Below, piece by piece: positions 53,775 to 62,963 of a stretch of DNA of 64,000 nucleotides. The stretch comes from Vibrio diabolicus. Lineage in GTDB: Bacteria > Pseudomonadota > Gammaproteobacteria > Enterobacterales > Vibrionaceae. The position numbers were made by a program, and so were the translations under genes. Positions within the stretch are counted from its first letter, which is position 1. Each line of letters starts with the position of its first letter. Below the pieces are notes generated by a model that was not told where the DNA came from, did no database searches, and worked only from the letters and a program-made list of their open reading frames with translations. The DNA lies in the NCBI GenBank assembly GCA_001048675.1, contig CCKK01000002.1, positions 186,001 to 250,000 of the forward strand. Reading direction: 5' to 3'.

Positions 53775-54644
53775 ATGTTAGATTTGAACTGGCTGCGAAC
53801 CTTCGTAACTCTTGCAGAGGTAAAGCATTTCGGCAAAACAGCGACGGAACTGCACATGACGCAGCCGAACGTAAGTTTGCATATCAAGCAGTTGGAGCAG
53901 ACCACGCGCACGAAATTGATTGAGCGAAATCCTGTGCAGTTGACGCAAGCGGGGAAGCGTTTGTTAGATACGGCGCAGCGGATGCTTAATGAGCTGCAAA
54001 TTTGCCAATCGGATCTCAATGCCATCAACGATCTTACGCAGGGGACGCTTTCTATTGCGGCGAGCGATATCGTTTCACGTTTACTGCTTATCAAACCGTT
54101 CCAGCAATTCAAAAGTGAATACCCGGGTATCGACTTGGCATTGTTCAATACCACGTCTTCTCAAGCGGTGGATTTGGTGAAAAGTGCGCGTGCCGATATC
54201 GGCTTTGTTATCGCACAAAAAGAGAGTCAACCGCTGCATTTTACGCCTCTCACGCAAATTCACTGGTGTGCGTTTGGCGATAACATTTTTGAGTGGCAGG
54301 ACAATCGAAAAGAGAGCCAGACGCTGATTCTGCTAGGGCACGACACGCGAACCCGTGAGCTGATAGATGCATCTTTACCTGAGTTAAATCTGCCTAAGCA
54401 TCGTGTGATGGAAGTGGGCAGTGTGGAAGCACAAATCGATTGGGCAGAAGCAGGATTTGGGACCGCCATTGTGCCGGATTTCTCTCTTGATCCGAGGTTA
54501 ACGCTTTCCCGAGAGATCACGCCTTTGCCTAGTTTTCCAAACACCGATTTCGGCTACATTGTGCGCCAAAATCAGGTACTCTCCAAAGCCGCTAAACAGC
54601 TACTCACTTGGGTTGGAGAGAATGTGTCAGTGGTGGGAGAGTAA
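53775..54644 (+). CDS. LysR-family regulator (HdfR-like)
   Basis: A 289-residue LysR regulator starting at ATG 53775 (MLDLNWLRTFVTLAEVKHFGKTATELHMTQPNVSLHIKQLE). The helix-turn-helix and linker are typical of the HdfR branch. The effector domain follows (ISRLLLIKPFQQFKSEYPGIDLALF). It diverges from the purA paralogue, which makes that gene a candidate target, and is followed 4 bases later by the RRF_GI-type gene. HdfR proteins control flagellar and other genes in enteric bacteria; that role is not shown here. Confidence 0.85.
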   Translation: MLDLNWLRTFVTLAEVKHFGKTATELHMTQPNVSLHIKQLEQTTRTKLIERNPVQLTQAGKRLLDTAQRMLNELQICQSDLNAINDLTQGTLSIAASDIVSRLLLIKPFQQFKSEYPGIDLALFNTTSSQAVDLVKSARADIGFVIAQKESQPLHFTPLTQIHWCAFGDNIFEWQDNRKESQTLILLGHDTRTRELIDASLPELNLPKHRVMEVGSVEAQIDWAEAGFGTAIVPDFSLDPRLTLSREITPLPSFPNTDFGYIVRQNQVLSKAAKQLLTWVGENVSVVGE

Positions 54645-54647
54645 CGG

Positions 54648-55040
54648 ATGAAAGATGACGACATTATTGTTTCGCTTCCCTCTCTGATTCATCGCATTGG
54701 CGGTGAGAATGCTAAACGCATTAAAGTCATTGCGGCGGATTGCGGGTGTGACGTTAAGCGAGTTAGGCGCTCTCGTCATTGGCAAGTTTCTGGAGAAGCT
54801 TTGAACTTAAAAGCGTTACTTGATCAGCTAAAAGCAGGACAGTGTGAAGAGCTAAGGTTTGTGATGAATAAGTTGGAGAAAGGGTTATCCGTTCATCAGG
54901 ACAAACTGGAACCGTTGGAAGAAAAACTGATTCGGTTGGTGGTGCAAAACCCAAATATCACCTTGGCGGAGTTGATGACAGAAACGCACTGTACGATTGC
55001 GCAAGCCAGAGCAGCTCGGTTTGAAGCGGAAATGCTCTAG
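54648..55040 (+). CDS. RRF_GI-like (ribosome recycling factor family) protein
   Basis: A 130-residue cytosolic protein. Sequence features are IVSLPSLIHRIGGENAKRIKVIAADCGCDVKRVRRSRHWQVSGE at the start and a helical C-terminus with a winged-helix-like end (LVVQNPNITLAELMTETHCTIAQARAARFEAEML). It matches small gammaproteobacterial proteins annotated as ribosome recycling factor family (Pfam RRF_GI), a name not backed by function. The C-terminal segment looks more like a helix-turn-helix. It is co-transcribed with the LysR gene upstream. Confidence 0.65.
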   Translation: MKDDDIIVSLPSLIHRIGGENAKRIKVIAADCGCDVKRVRRSRHWQVSGEALNLKALLDQLKAGQCEELRFVMNKLEKGLSVHQDKLEPLEEKLIRLVVQNPNITLAELMTETHCTIAQARAARFEAEML

Positions 55041-55119
55041 CGTAGAATTTTTATTTACTCATTCTAGCAGCCAATGTTACGGTGCGGGCTATTACTAAAA
55101 ATTAAGGCCATTTTTTATC

Positions 55120-55734
55120 ATGGATATTTGGAAGCTCCTCCTTTTTATTCCCGCTTGCTTTGCTCTGAATATGACTCCAGGCCCAAACAACTTATTGGCA
55201 ATGAATAATGCGCGTTGTTACGGTTTTCGTGCCGCGTTTGTCGCTAGTTTAGGGCGTATTACGGCATTTTCTGGCATGATCGCGTTGTCTGCCTCTGGGC
55301 TCGCCGTGATTTTGTACACATCAGAAATGCTGTTTTTAGCGTTAAAGCTGGTGGGGGCGCTGTACCTATTGTGGATTGCATTCAACCTTTGGCGTTCGGA
55401 ATCGAGCCCGATCTCTGAGTTAACGAACTCACGCAACTATGCAGGGCTTGCGAAACAAGAGTTTACGCTTGCCGCCGGTAACCCGAAGGCGATTCTTATT
55501 TTTACTGCGTTTTTGCCGCAGTTTGTTGATGTGAATGCCAACGTTCAAGAGCAGTTTTTTGCCCTTGGCTCCACGTTTTTGATTTTAGAAATGGTCGCCA
55601 TTTCAATTTACGCGATTTTTGGTTTGTACCTTAGACATTGGTTTTCAAATCCAAAGATGGCGAAACGTTTTAATCGCGGATGTTCGCTGTTTTTAGCCGC
55701 ATCTGGTGTGAATTTGCTACTAAGTAAGCAATAA
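55120..55734 (+). CDS. LysE/RhtB-family amino-acid exporter
   Basis: A 204-residue inner-membrane exporter with about six helices. The family signature PGPNNLLAMNNARCYGFRAAFVASLG lies near residues 17-42 and the second motif AAGNPKAILIFTAFLPQFV near 119-137. The family expels lysine, homoserine, threonine or similar compounds; which one cannot be told. It follows the RRF_GI gene by 79 bases and ends in a bidirectional terminator. Confidence 0.88.
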   Translation: MDIWKLLLFIPACFALNMTPGPNNLLAMNNARCYGFRAAFVASLGRITAFSGMIALSASGLAVILYTSEMLFLALKLVGALYLLWIAFNLWRSESSPISELTNSRNYAGLAKQEFTLAAGNPKAILIFTAFLPQFVDVNANVQEQFFALGSTFLILEMVAISIYAIFGLYLRHWFSNPKMAKRFNRGCSLFLAASGVNLLLSKQ

Positions 55735-55772
55735 CGCATATCATTTCTGTAGCGTATTTTTTCTATTAAAAA

Positions 55773-55805
55773 AAAGAGCCGCTGATGTTATATCAGCGGC
55801 TCTTT
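55773..55805. terminator. Bidirectional terminator between lysE-type and DUF2058 genes
   Basis: 14-bp perfect stem AAAGAGCCGCTGAT/ATCAGCGGCTCTTT (55773-55786 and 55792-55805) with A and T tracts on the two sides. Confidence 0.93.
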
Positions 55806-55830
55806 TCGTTGATGCATCTATTGTTTGTTG

Positions 55831-56352
55831 TTACCACATCAAGTCATCTGGCACGACGAAATCTGCGTATGGATCGTCTTCTGCTGGAATGTCCGATTCT
55901 GGTTCTTTCTGTTCGATGATGACGGATTCATCACGTTGAGCAATTTTATTCGCTACTCCGCGTGGAATGACAACGTAGCTTTCACCGACAATCGCAATGG
56001 CTAGAATGCCTTTAATCAACTGTTCACGGATGAGAGCATCAACATACAGTGACTTAACCAAGGTGCCATGGGTGAAGTTGTACTTAATATCGCCATCTTT
56101 TAAGTCGATCTTGTTCATCTCAATCAATTGATTGATTTGCGCTTTGATCTCTTTATTCAAACGCTCGGCATTTTGCTGTTCGCTCAATTGTTTATCACGC
56201 TCTAACTGTTGGCGTTTATTCTCTTCAACCGCCGCTTTTACTTCGCGTGCTTGAACGCGTGATTTTTTAGAGCCTTTCTTCGCTTTCTTTAGTTTCTTTT
56301 CATTAACTAAGCCAGCTTTCAGCATTTGTTCTTGAAGGGTAAGTTTTGCCAT
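55831..56352 (-). CDS. DUF2058 (YaiL-like) nucleoid/polynucleotide-associated protein
   Basis: A 173-residue protein. The N-terminal MAKLTLQEQMLKAGLVNEKKLKKAKKGSKKSRVQAREVKAA is the conserved start of DUF2058 proteins, followed by a long basic coiled coil (to about 80) and a compact C-terminal domain (FTHGTLVKSLYVDALIREQLIKGILAIAIVGESYVVIPRGVANKI). E. coli YaiL is described as a nucleoprotein or polynucleotide-associated enzyme, with little known. It is the downstream neighbour of the ectoine cluster but has its own leader and terminator. Confidence 0.9.
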   Translation of the reverse strand: MAKLTLQEQMLKAGLVNEKKLKKAKKGSKKSRVQAREVKAAVEENKRQQLERDKQLSEQQNAERLNKEIKAQINQLIEMNKIDLKDGDIKYNFTHGTLVKSLYVDALIREQLIKGILAIAIVGESYVVIPRGVANKIAQRDESVIIEQKEPESDIPAEDDPYADFVVPDDLMW

Positions 56353-56399
56353 GTTTCATCCAGTTAGTGCGCAATTTTGTGCATTTTAGCGAGTCCTTA

Positions 56400-57176
56400 T
56401 CAGCAAGGAAAGGGCGATGATGACACGTCGGAGAAATTATCGGACTCAAGCAAACGCAATGCGTCCCAAAGCATCACTTGGTTGGAGCTTAGTACAGGAA
56501 TACCAAAGCGGCTTGAGAAATAAGGCAGTAGATGCATGACTCGCATGTTCGTGCATGAAATAAATACCGCGTCCACAGTGCAATCAATCGACTCAAGCAG
56601 CTGCGCTAAGGCATTTTCTACGTCTTGTCCTCCAATGGTTGGGATATGGGGATCGTAGTCGAGATTGAAATACCCAAAGGCCAGAACGTCAATGCCATGT
56701 TCGGTCATGGACTCATAAAGTGGGTGATTGACGTCATTGGTATACGGAGTCAGCATAACGATTCTTTGAGCTTGATGGTGTTCAAGCGCTCTCAGTGCGG
56801 CTTGCCAAGGGTTAGTTGTTATGGCTTCGGGTCTCTCTTGACGAATTAAATCAGTGATTTTATCGGAGCCAATGAGCACACTAGCTGACGTACAGCCAAA
56901 CGCCATGACGTTGATTGGCCACATTGGCACGATGGTGCGTACACACTCGCGGATACTGTTTTGCATGTCTGTTAAGTGCAGAGGATCGACAGTACCTGTA
57001 GTGAGAAAGCGTGAAGTGTATAAGCGAACATCTGCGGGTAAATGCTCGCGCCATTCGTTTTCTAGCACATAGTCGGTCGCGAGTTGAATGAGTCCGATTG
57101 AACGTTGATAAGCGGAGACATCCGCCGAAAACTCAAACTGAGTGGTTAAAGATTGAAACGTACAGAGCTCTGGCAT
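56400..57176 (-). CDS. eutA: Ectoine-utilisation protein EutA (maleate isomerase/Asp-Glu racemase family)
   Basis: A 258-residue enzyme of the maleate cis-trans isomerase and arylmalonate decarboxylase group. Two active-site cysteines are visible in MAFGCTSASVLIG (near 110) and FISCTNMRVMH (near 209), each in the usual turn. In ectoine degraders eutA stands with eutB and eutC and the three convert hydroxyectoine to ectoine. The start at 57176 follows GAGGG. It is the last gene of the cluster, with eutC and eutB directly upstream, which is the basis for the name. Confidence 0.85.
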   Translation of the reverse strand: MPELCTFQSLTTQFEFSADVSAYQRSIGLIQLATDYVLENEWREHLPADVRLYTSRFLTTGTVDPLHLTDMQNSIRECVRTIVPMWPINVMAFGCTSASVLIGSDKITDLIRQERPEAITTNPWQAALRALEHHQAQRIVMLTPYTNDVNHPLYESMTEHGIDVLAFGYFNLDYDPHIPTIGGQDVENALAQLLESIDCTVDAVFISCTNMRVMHLLPYFSSRFGIPVLSSNQVMLWDALRLLESDNFSDVSSSPFPC

Positions 57177-57232
57177 GTTACGGCCCTCAAAAAGTGCGGT
57201 GGTTGCCCACCGCCAAAGTCACAGGGAATAAG

Positions 57233-58192
57233 TTACATCGTGGATTGAATGCTGGTGAGTTGTTGAGCGGTATAGTCAGCGATTGCGGTGTCTTGAACGC
57301 CAGTTCCCGTTAAATCACATACCGAAACATCGTCAACACGCCTTGAGTAGAGGTGCTTGCCGCAAATGATGTCGCCAAGTTCGACTAGGCTACGGGTGAG
57401 CGGTTTATCTACACTGCGTAACTCGCCAAGCGATTCTGACTGACTGATTCGATCAACCACCAGATGCTCAGCGTTTAGGATGACTGAGGTGGCAAGCTCA
57501 CGTTTATGAGGGCTGTCTGAACCCATAGCGATCACGTGTGCTCCTGATGGGATATCTTCCCAATTCAGCAAAGGTTCTTTTGATGGTGTTGTCGTGACAA
57601 TAATGTCGGCTTCTTGGCATGCTTGCTGGATAGAGGAGTGTACGGATACGGATAGATCGTATCGTTGCTCCATGCGTTGTTTGTAAGCCTGCGATTTTGT
57701 GTTGTCTCTTGCCCAGATGTTCACTTGGGAGATTGGCCTAACTAATTTTATCGCAGCGACTTGGAGTTCTGCTTGAAGCCCACTGCCAATAACCGTAATT
57801 TTGGATGCTTCTGAGTTCGACAGGTATTTCGCGGAGATAGCGCCGGCGAGAGCAGTACGAATGTCGGTTAGATACCCTTCGTCAAACAATACGCTATCAA
57901 CCAGCCCTGTTTTCGCGCTAAAGAGCACCATCAAACCATTTAGGCTGGGTAGTCCTAGTTTTGGGTTATCAAAAAATCCTGGGCTGATTTTTATCGCGAA
58001 GCGCTCATTACCTTTGATATGCGCCGTTTTTACATCCACTTCGCCGTTATGCTCTTCAATTGCCATGCTAAGAATCGGAGGCATGGTGACGTTGCCTTGC
58101 CCAAGCGCTTTGAAGCCATTTTCCACGGCCGCTAACGCATTAAGATCTAACTGAGTCACTTGCTCTATCTGAGATTTATTATAGATTTTCAT
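57233..58192 (-). CDS. eutC: Ectoine-utilisation protein EutC (ornithine cyclodeaminase-like)
   Basis: A 319-residue NAD-dependent enzyme of the ornithine cyclodeaminase/mu-crystallin family. The Rossmann nucleotide motif is ITVIGSGLQAELQVAAIKLV (about 128-147), the substrate Lys/Arg region is AHIKGNERFAIKISPGFFDN, and the C-terminus reads VCDLTGTGVQDTAIADY as in family members. ATG 58192 follows GAGG better than the GTG two codons upstream. Between eutB and eutA it is the EutC of hydroxyectoine conversion, thought to reduce the imine formed from the keto intermediate. Proline or alanine dehydrogenase activity is the fallback. Confidence 0.85.
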   Translation of the reverse strand: MKIYNKSQIEQVTQLDLNALAAVENGFKALGQGNVTMPPILSMAIEEHNGEVDVKTAHIKGNERFAIKISPGFFDNPKLGLPSLNGLMVLFSAKTGLVDSVLFDEGYLTDIRTALAGAISAKYLSNSEASKITVIGSGLQAELQVAAIKLVRPISQVNIWARDNTKSQAYKQRMEQRYDLSVSVHSSIQQACQEADIIVTTTPSKEPLLNWEDIPSGAHVIAMGSDSPHKRELATSVILNAEHLVVDRISQSESLGELRSVDKPLTRSLVELGDIICGKHLYSRRVDDVSVCDLTGTGVQDTAIADYTAQQLTSIQSTM

Positions 58193-58206
58193 TCGCACGA
58201 CCTCGG

Positions 58207-59181
58207 TTATTCTTTGACTTGGCGGCCGATTTTTAATGCCGTCTCAAAAGTGTCTGAAGAGACGTTTTTTCCACTGAGCACCAAAACGACTTTCTTACCG
58301 CGTAAGTCCAGTTGATGCTGGTGAATGGCGGCAAGCCCCACTGCGGCTGCGCCTTCTACGGCAAATTTTTCTGCATCGAAAATATCTGCCATGCCTTTGG
58401 CGATGTTGTGTTCACTGACTAAAAACGCTTTATCCATGACTTCTTGCACGAGTTTGAAGGTATAGCGATTGTCTAAACCTATGCCGCCACCTAAGCTGTC
58501 AGCAAACGATTCGTGCTCTTCAACTTGTACTGGTTTTCCTGCTTTAATGCTTTCTACCATCGCAGCGCCTTTGTCCATGGAAACGCCATACACGTTCACT
58601 TTGCTGCTGTTTGATTTTGCGGCTAAGCCAATACCACCAATCAATCCGCCGCCAGATAACCCGGCGAAAATGACGTCGACATCAGGAAGATCTTCAATGA
58701 TTTCTAGCCCAATGGTCCCTTGTCCGGCGATGATGTCTGGGTGTTCGAATGGTGAGAGATAGGTCATCGACTCTTCTTCTGTTAGCCTCAATGCTTCTCG
58801 CTCCGCGTCGTCTTGAGCTTGACCAACTATTCGAACTTCTGCGCCTAATGCTTTAATTGCATCGACTTTGTTTTGTGGCACTAAATTGGACATACAAATC
58901 ACGGTGCGGACTCCTAGTCGTTGCCCAGCATAAGCCACGGCACGGCCGTGGTTACCAGTAGAGCAAGTGACGACGCCATGTTGTTTTTGTTCCTCATTCA
59001 GTTTGTTCATGGCATGAGTCGCTCCACGCAATTTAAAAGCACCAATAGGTTGTAGTGTTTCCAGTTTTAACCAAATTTCACATTGATATTGTTGCGATAA
59101 CCGTGGTGAGTGAAGTAATGGTGTGCGACTGACTAATCCGTTAATCGCTTTCTTTGCGGCAAAGATTGCTTGTGTTTCCAT
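58207..59181 (-). CDS. eutB: Hydroxyectoine-utilisation dehydratase EutB (threonine dehydratase family)
   Basis: A 324-residue PLP enzyme of the serine/threonine dehydratase fold. The PLP lysine lies in PIGAFKLRGATHA (Lys near 51), the substrate loop is TCSTGNHGRAVAYAGQ and the phosphate cup is GLSGGGLIGGIGLA. This is the fold type II layout of IlvA/TdcB catalytic domains without an ACT domain. Beside eutC and eutA it is EutB, which removes water from hydroxyectoine. Eight bases separate it from eutC. An 11-bp GC-rich hairpin lies directly upstream of its start. Confidence 0.88.
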   Translation of the reverse strand: METQAIFAAKKAINGLVSRTPLLHSPRLSQQYQCEIWLKLETLQPIGAFKLRGATHAMNKLNEEQKQHGVVTCSTGNHGRAVAYAGQRLGVRTVICMSNLVPQNKVDAIKALGAEVRIVGQAQDDAEREALRLTEEESMTYLSPFEHPDIIAGQGTIGLEIIEDLPDVDVIFAGLSGGGLIGGIGLAAKSNSSKVNVYGVSMDKGAAMVESIKAGKPVQVEEHESFADSLGGGIGLDNRYTFKLVQEVMDKAFLVSEHNIAKGMADIFDAEKFAVEGAAAVGLAAIHQHQLDLRGKKVVLVLSGKNVSSDTFETALKIGRQVKE

Positions 59182-59198
59182 GTAGTACGTCTCTTAGG

Positions 59199-59229
59199 AC
59201 CGCCCCCTCTAATTTGGTCAGAGGGGGCG
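59199..59229. repeat. GC-rich hairpin inside the ectoine operon
   Basis: 11-bp perfect stem CCGCCCCCTCT/AGAGGGGGCGG (59199-59209 and 59219-59229), loop AATTTGGTC, without T tract, between the aminotransferase and eutB genes. It may stabilise or limit read-through of the mRNA rather than end it. Confidence 0.6.
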
Positions 59230-59267
59230 GTAATCATTGGTAGGTTTGTGAGTTGGTTAATTCGCGG

Positions 59268-60675
59268 CTATTTTGGCTGCCACTGTTTAGACGTGACGAG
59301 GTTATCCATCACTTTATTGACCGCTTGGTGCGCTTTGTCGACAATAGTGTCGATGTCATTACGATTCGCGATAAGCGGTGGAGCAAAGCCGAGGATGTCA
59401 CCATGTGGCATGGCGCGAGCGATTAAGCCTTGCTCTAAACAGGCCGCCGCGATTTGCGGACCCACTTTCAAGTTTGGATCAAAGTGTGCTCGGCGGAGTT
59501 TGTCTGAAGAAAACTCCAACGCATGCAACAAGCCAACGCCACGAGTATCACCGATCAATGGATGATCGTTAAACGTCTCTGCCATACGTTGCTGCAAGTA
59601 AGCGCCGACCTCGGCTGCGTTTTGCACCAAGCCTTCACGTTCAATGATATCGAGGTTGCAGTTCGCGGCTGCCGCTCCCATTGGGTGACCGGAGTAGGTA
59701 TAACCGTGTCCGATAGCGCCCCATTGGTCGGTGCCGTTTTCTAGCACACTCCAAACTCGTTCACCGACGATCACGCCAGACAGAGGTTGATATGCTGAGG
59801 TTAACCCTTTCGCTACCGTGATGAGATCCGGTTTCATGTCGTAGTGCAGTGAGCCAAAATCGGAGCCGAGGCGGCCAAAGCCACAGACCACTTCATCCGC
59901 AATCAAGAGTACATCGTATTTGTCGAGTACTTTGCGAATCGCCTGCCAGTATCCTTCTGGTGGTGGCACAATACCACCAGTACCGAGCACTGGTTCTGCA
60001 ATCATCGCTGCCACCGTTTCAGGGCCTTCTTCCAAGATCATCGCTTCGAGTTGATCCGCACAATATTGAGAGAATTCAAGCTCAGACATGCTCTCGTCTT
60101 CACGGCGATAGTAATACGGCGCCATGGTGTGCTTGATGCGCTCAAGCGGTAAATCAAAATGTGCGTGGAACAGAGGTAGCCCTGTCATTGAACCCGAAGC
60201 GATACTTGAACCATGGTAGCCGCGATCACGGGAGATTAATTTTTTTCTTCTCTGGTAGACCACGAGCATTGTTGTAATACCAGACCAACTTAAGTTGAGT
60301 TTCGTTCGCATCACTGCCTGACATGCCGTAGTAGACTTTACTCATGCCTTCAGGCGCCATTTTGATGATGCGATCTGACAGTGTCACTAGTGCTTCGTTG
60401 GTATGACCGACGTAAGTATGGTAGTACGCCAGCTCTTTGGCTTGTTCATAAATGGCATCGGCCATTTCAGTCCTACCATAGCCAATGTTCACACAATACA
60501 ACCCGGCAAAGCCGTCTATCAGCTCGATGCCTTCTGAATCGGTGATGCGTATTCCGCTTCCGCTCGAGATAATTCTTCCCGAAAGCTCCCCAGCCGCATA
60601 CTGCTTCAGGTGGGTTGAGGCATGAAATACTCTCTGACGGTCGATCTCTAAAAGTTGTTGGGTTTTGTTGCTCAT
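59268..60675 (-). pseudogene. Class III aminotransferase of ectoine catabolism (DoeD-like), frameshifted
   Basis: Encodes about 468 residues in two frames. ATG 60675 follows AAGGATC. The first frame carries TDSEGIELIDGFAGLYCVNIGYGR and YGMSGSDANETQLKLVWYYNNARGLPEKKK; the next frame continues as LISRDRGYHGSSIASGSMTGL, then the PLP region LLIADEVVCGFGRLG and the catalytic Lys in DLITVAKGLTSAYQPLSGV. The break is in a run of seven A on the coding strand (60240-60246); six restores one frame. Class III aminotransferases of this type turn 2,4-diaminobutyrate into aspartate semialdehyde (DoeD), fitting the eut genes and the dehydrogenase beside it. Real mutation or sequencing error is undecided. 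Confidence 0.85.
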
Positions 60676-60716
60676 GATCCTTCTCCTCGAATAATTGGAT
60701 ATCCATATTTCGTGCC

Positions 60717-62237
60717 TTAACTGCCACTGATGGTTGGTAAAGCGCCTAAGCAGCAGTATTTGATTTCACTGTATTCTTCAAAGCCGTGGCGACTGCCTTC
60801 TCGTCCAAGCCCTGACTGTTTCACGCCGCCGAATGGGATAGGGTGGCCAGTCATCTTGACGGAGTTCACGCTCACCATGCCAAATTCCAAACCACGCATG
60901 CAGCGCCAAATTTGGTGAATATCGTGGCCATAAACATAGGCAGCTAAGCCGTACTCAGTGTCGTTGCTCATTTCAATCACGGTATCTAAGTCTTGGTAAG
61001 GCAACACGCCTGCCACAGGACAAAAATTCTCTTCGCGATACACCGCCATATCAGGGGTGACATCGGCCAGCAATGTCGGCGCAAAGAAGTTTTCGCCTGG
61101 TACGGGCTGGTGGTATCCCGCTACCAATCGCGCGCCTTTGTCGAGTGCGTCACGCACCAAATCATGCGCTTTATCCACCGCAGTGCGATTGATCAGCGGC
61201 CCCATGGTGGCTTTTTCATCTAAACCATTGCCTAAAACGATGTGGCTCATTTCTTTGGCAAACGCTTCCAAAAATGCTTCGTACTTATCTTCGGGGACGA
61301 AAATACGGTTTGCGGCCAAGCAGTCTTGTCCTGCTGTTTGAAACTTGGCATCCACGGCAGCTTTGGCTGCTTGCTCGACATCCATATCTGGCAGCACGAT
61401 GAAAGGGGCATTACCGCCGAGCTCCATGCTGCACTTCTTCACGGTTTGTGCCGCGTCGCGCAGCAGCAACTTACCCACTCGAGTTGAACCTGTGAACGAG
61501 AGTGCTTTGACTTTATCGGAGTGACACAAGGTTTGTGACACCATCACCGCATCGCCAGTGATCACGTTAAATACACCAGGTGGAAAGCCAGCTCGGTCTG
61601 CTAATTCTGCCAAGGCCAATGCGGAGAAAGGCGTTTCACTGGCAGGTTTGATGAGCACCGGACAGCCTATAGCTAATGCTGCGGCGGCTTTACGGGTGAC
61701 CATTGCATTAGGAAAATTCCATGGTGTAATCAGAGCTGCGACACCAATCGGCTCGCGTATCGTCGATAGTTGCGCATTCGGAATATGACTTGGGATGGTT
61801 TCGCCATAGCTGCGGCGTGCTTCCTCTGCAAACCAGCGAACAAAGGATGCGCCGTAGTCGATTTCACCCAAAGCATCACCTAATATTTTGCCTTGCTCCA
61901 TAACCATCAAACGAGCAAGATCTTGTTTTGATTCTAAAATCAGATCGTGCCAACGCATGAGAATTTCAGCGCGTTCTTCTGCTTGCATTTTTCGCCATTG
62001 ACGAAAGGCTTGGTCGGCTTCATCAATCGCTTGATAGAGTTGTTGCTGAGATAGCTTGGTAATGTAGCCGATGACCGTACCATCCGCTGGATTATCCACC
62101 GGATGAAATTGGTCACCACTTACCCATTTGCCATTTACGTACGCTAAACCTCTCACCAAACGTACGTCTTTCATTATCGCCATCATGTCGTGCGAGGCTT
62201 TTAATTCCTCAGCATGTAAGCTGTGCAGTGCTGTCAT
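60717..62237 (-). CDS. NAD(P)+-dependent aldehyde dehydrogenase (DoeC-like)
   Basis: A 506-residue enzyme of the succinate-semialdehyde dehydrogenase type. The catalytic Glu is in KKCSMELGGNAPFIV, the Cys nucleophile in KFQTAGQDCLAANR, the NAD-binding start is TPWNFPNAMVTRKAAAALAIG and the FTGSTRVGK helix follows. GGAGAAGG precedes ATG 62237. Placed upstream of the class III aminotransferase, it most likely oxidises aspartate semialdehyde to aspartate (DoeC), the last step of ectoine breakdown. The family cannot fix substrate by itself; succinate semialdehyde is the alternative. Confidence 0.85.
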   Translation of the reverse strand: MTALHSLHAEELKASHDMMAIMKDVRLVRGLAYVNGKWVSGDQFHPVDNPADGTVIGYITKLSQQQLYQAIDEADQAFRQWRKMQAEERAEILMRWHDLILESKQDLARLMVMEQGKILGDALGEIDYGASFVRWFAEEARRSYGETIPSHIPNAQLSTIREPIGVAALITPWNFPNAMVTRKAAAALAIGCPVLIKPASETPFSALALAELADRAGFPPGVFNVITGDAVMVSQTLCHSDKVKALSFTGSTRVGKLLLRDAAQTVKKCSMELGGNAPFIVLPDMDVEQAAKAAVDAKFQTAGQDCLAANRIFVPEDKYEAFLEAFAKEMSHIVLGNGLDEKATMGPLINRTAVDKAHDLVRDALDKGARLVAGYHQPVPGENFFAPTLLADVTPDMAVYREENFCPVAGVLPYQDLDTVIEMSNDTEYGLAAYVYGHDIHQIWRCMRGLEFGMVSVNSVKMTGHPIPFGGVKQSGLGREGSRHGFEEYSEIKYCCLGALPTISGS

Positions 62238-62392
62238 GAGTCCTTCTCCCAGCGTCGTTGTCCATAGTTAAACTGTAATGGAGAAGTGACCGAAATAATT
62301 TCTGATGCCGAGGTTTAAACCATCAAAACTTTCTTTTCCACACCGTTAGATATGGTGATTTTTCTGGTCGTCTTTTAAGCGTATTTTCCCTT

Positions 62393-62872
62393 TTAGAACA
62401 AGGCGTTTTGGTTCACTTCTAATGTGCCTGCATCACGTTTGATTGTTTTCGTCACGATGTAAGTAAAGTAGCGCTCAATGCTCACCTCTGACTCTAACCA
62501 GTTGTCGATAAGCCGCTGATATTGGTCAATATCTTCCGACTGAATTTTGAGGATGTAATCGACACCGCCGCCTGTAGCATAACAATCAGTGACTTCTGGT
62601 GAGTGTTGAACCAGTTGCTCGAAACGTTTGAACGCTTGGGCGCTGTGCTCTTTGAGCGTAACTTCAACCATGACCGATGTTCGTTTGAACAAAACATCGG
62701 TATTTACTTTTGCCCCGTAGCCTTCAATGATGCCTGCTTCTTCCAGTTTTTTGACACGCTCCCAGCAAGGGCTCACGGATAGGTTAATGGCCTCGGCAAG
62801 GTGAGATTTGGTAATACGGCCATTGTCATGAAGTATTTGTAGAATTTTTACGTCGTAGCGATCGAGGCGCAT
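62393..62872 (-). CDS. Lrp/AsnC-family regulator (DoeX-like)
   Basis: A 159-residue Lrp/AsnC-family regulator. The helix-turn-helix is MRLDRYDVKILQILHDNGRITKSHLAEAINLSVSPCWERVKKLEEAGII and the RAM effector domain follows (VEVTLKEHSAQAFKRFEQLVQHSPEVTDCYATGGGVDYILKI). GGGAGA precedes ATG 62872. In Halomonas DoeX, an AsnC/Lrp regulator, lies beside the ectoine-degradation genes, and position here suggests the same function. It sits between the TRAP binding-protein gene and the dehydrogenase gene, each with a separate promoter gap. Confidence 0.88.
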   Translation of the reverse strand: MRLDRYDVKILQILHDNGRITKSHLAEAINLSVSPCWERVKKLEEAGIIEGYGAKVNTDVLFKRTSVMVEVTLKEHSAQAFKRFEQLVQHSPEVTDCYATGGGVDYILKIQSEDIDQYQRLIDNWLESEVSIERYFTYIVTKTIKRDAGTLEVNQNALF

Positions 62873-62936
62873 AATTGGTCTCCCTGTAAAATACCAATCA
62901 GTTCAGAATAGTTGATGACTGGTCAACCGCTATAAG

Positions 62937-62952
62937 GTGGCCCGAAGGCCAC
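62937..62952. terminator. Possible weak terminator after the TRAP gene
   Basis: 6-bp stem GTGGCC/GGCCAC (62937-62942 and 62947-62952) with a CGAA loop. The minus side lacks a T tract, so termination for the TRAP gene is uncertain. Confidence 0.4.
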
Positions 62953-62963
62953 TCCTTTTTCTG

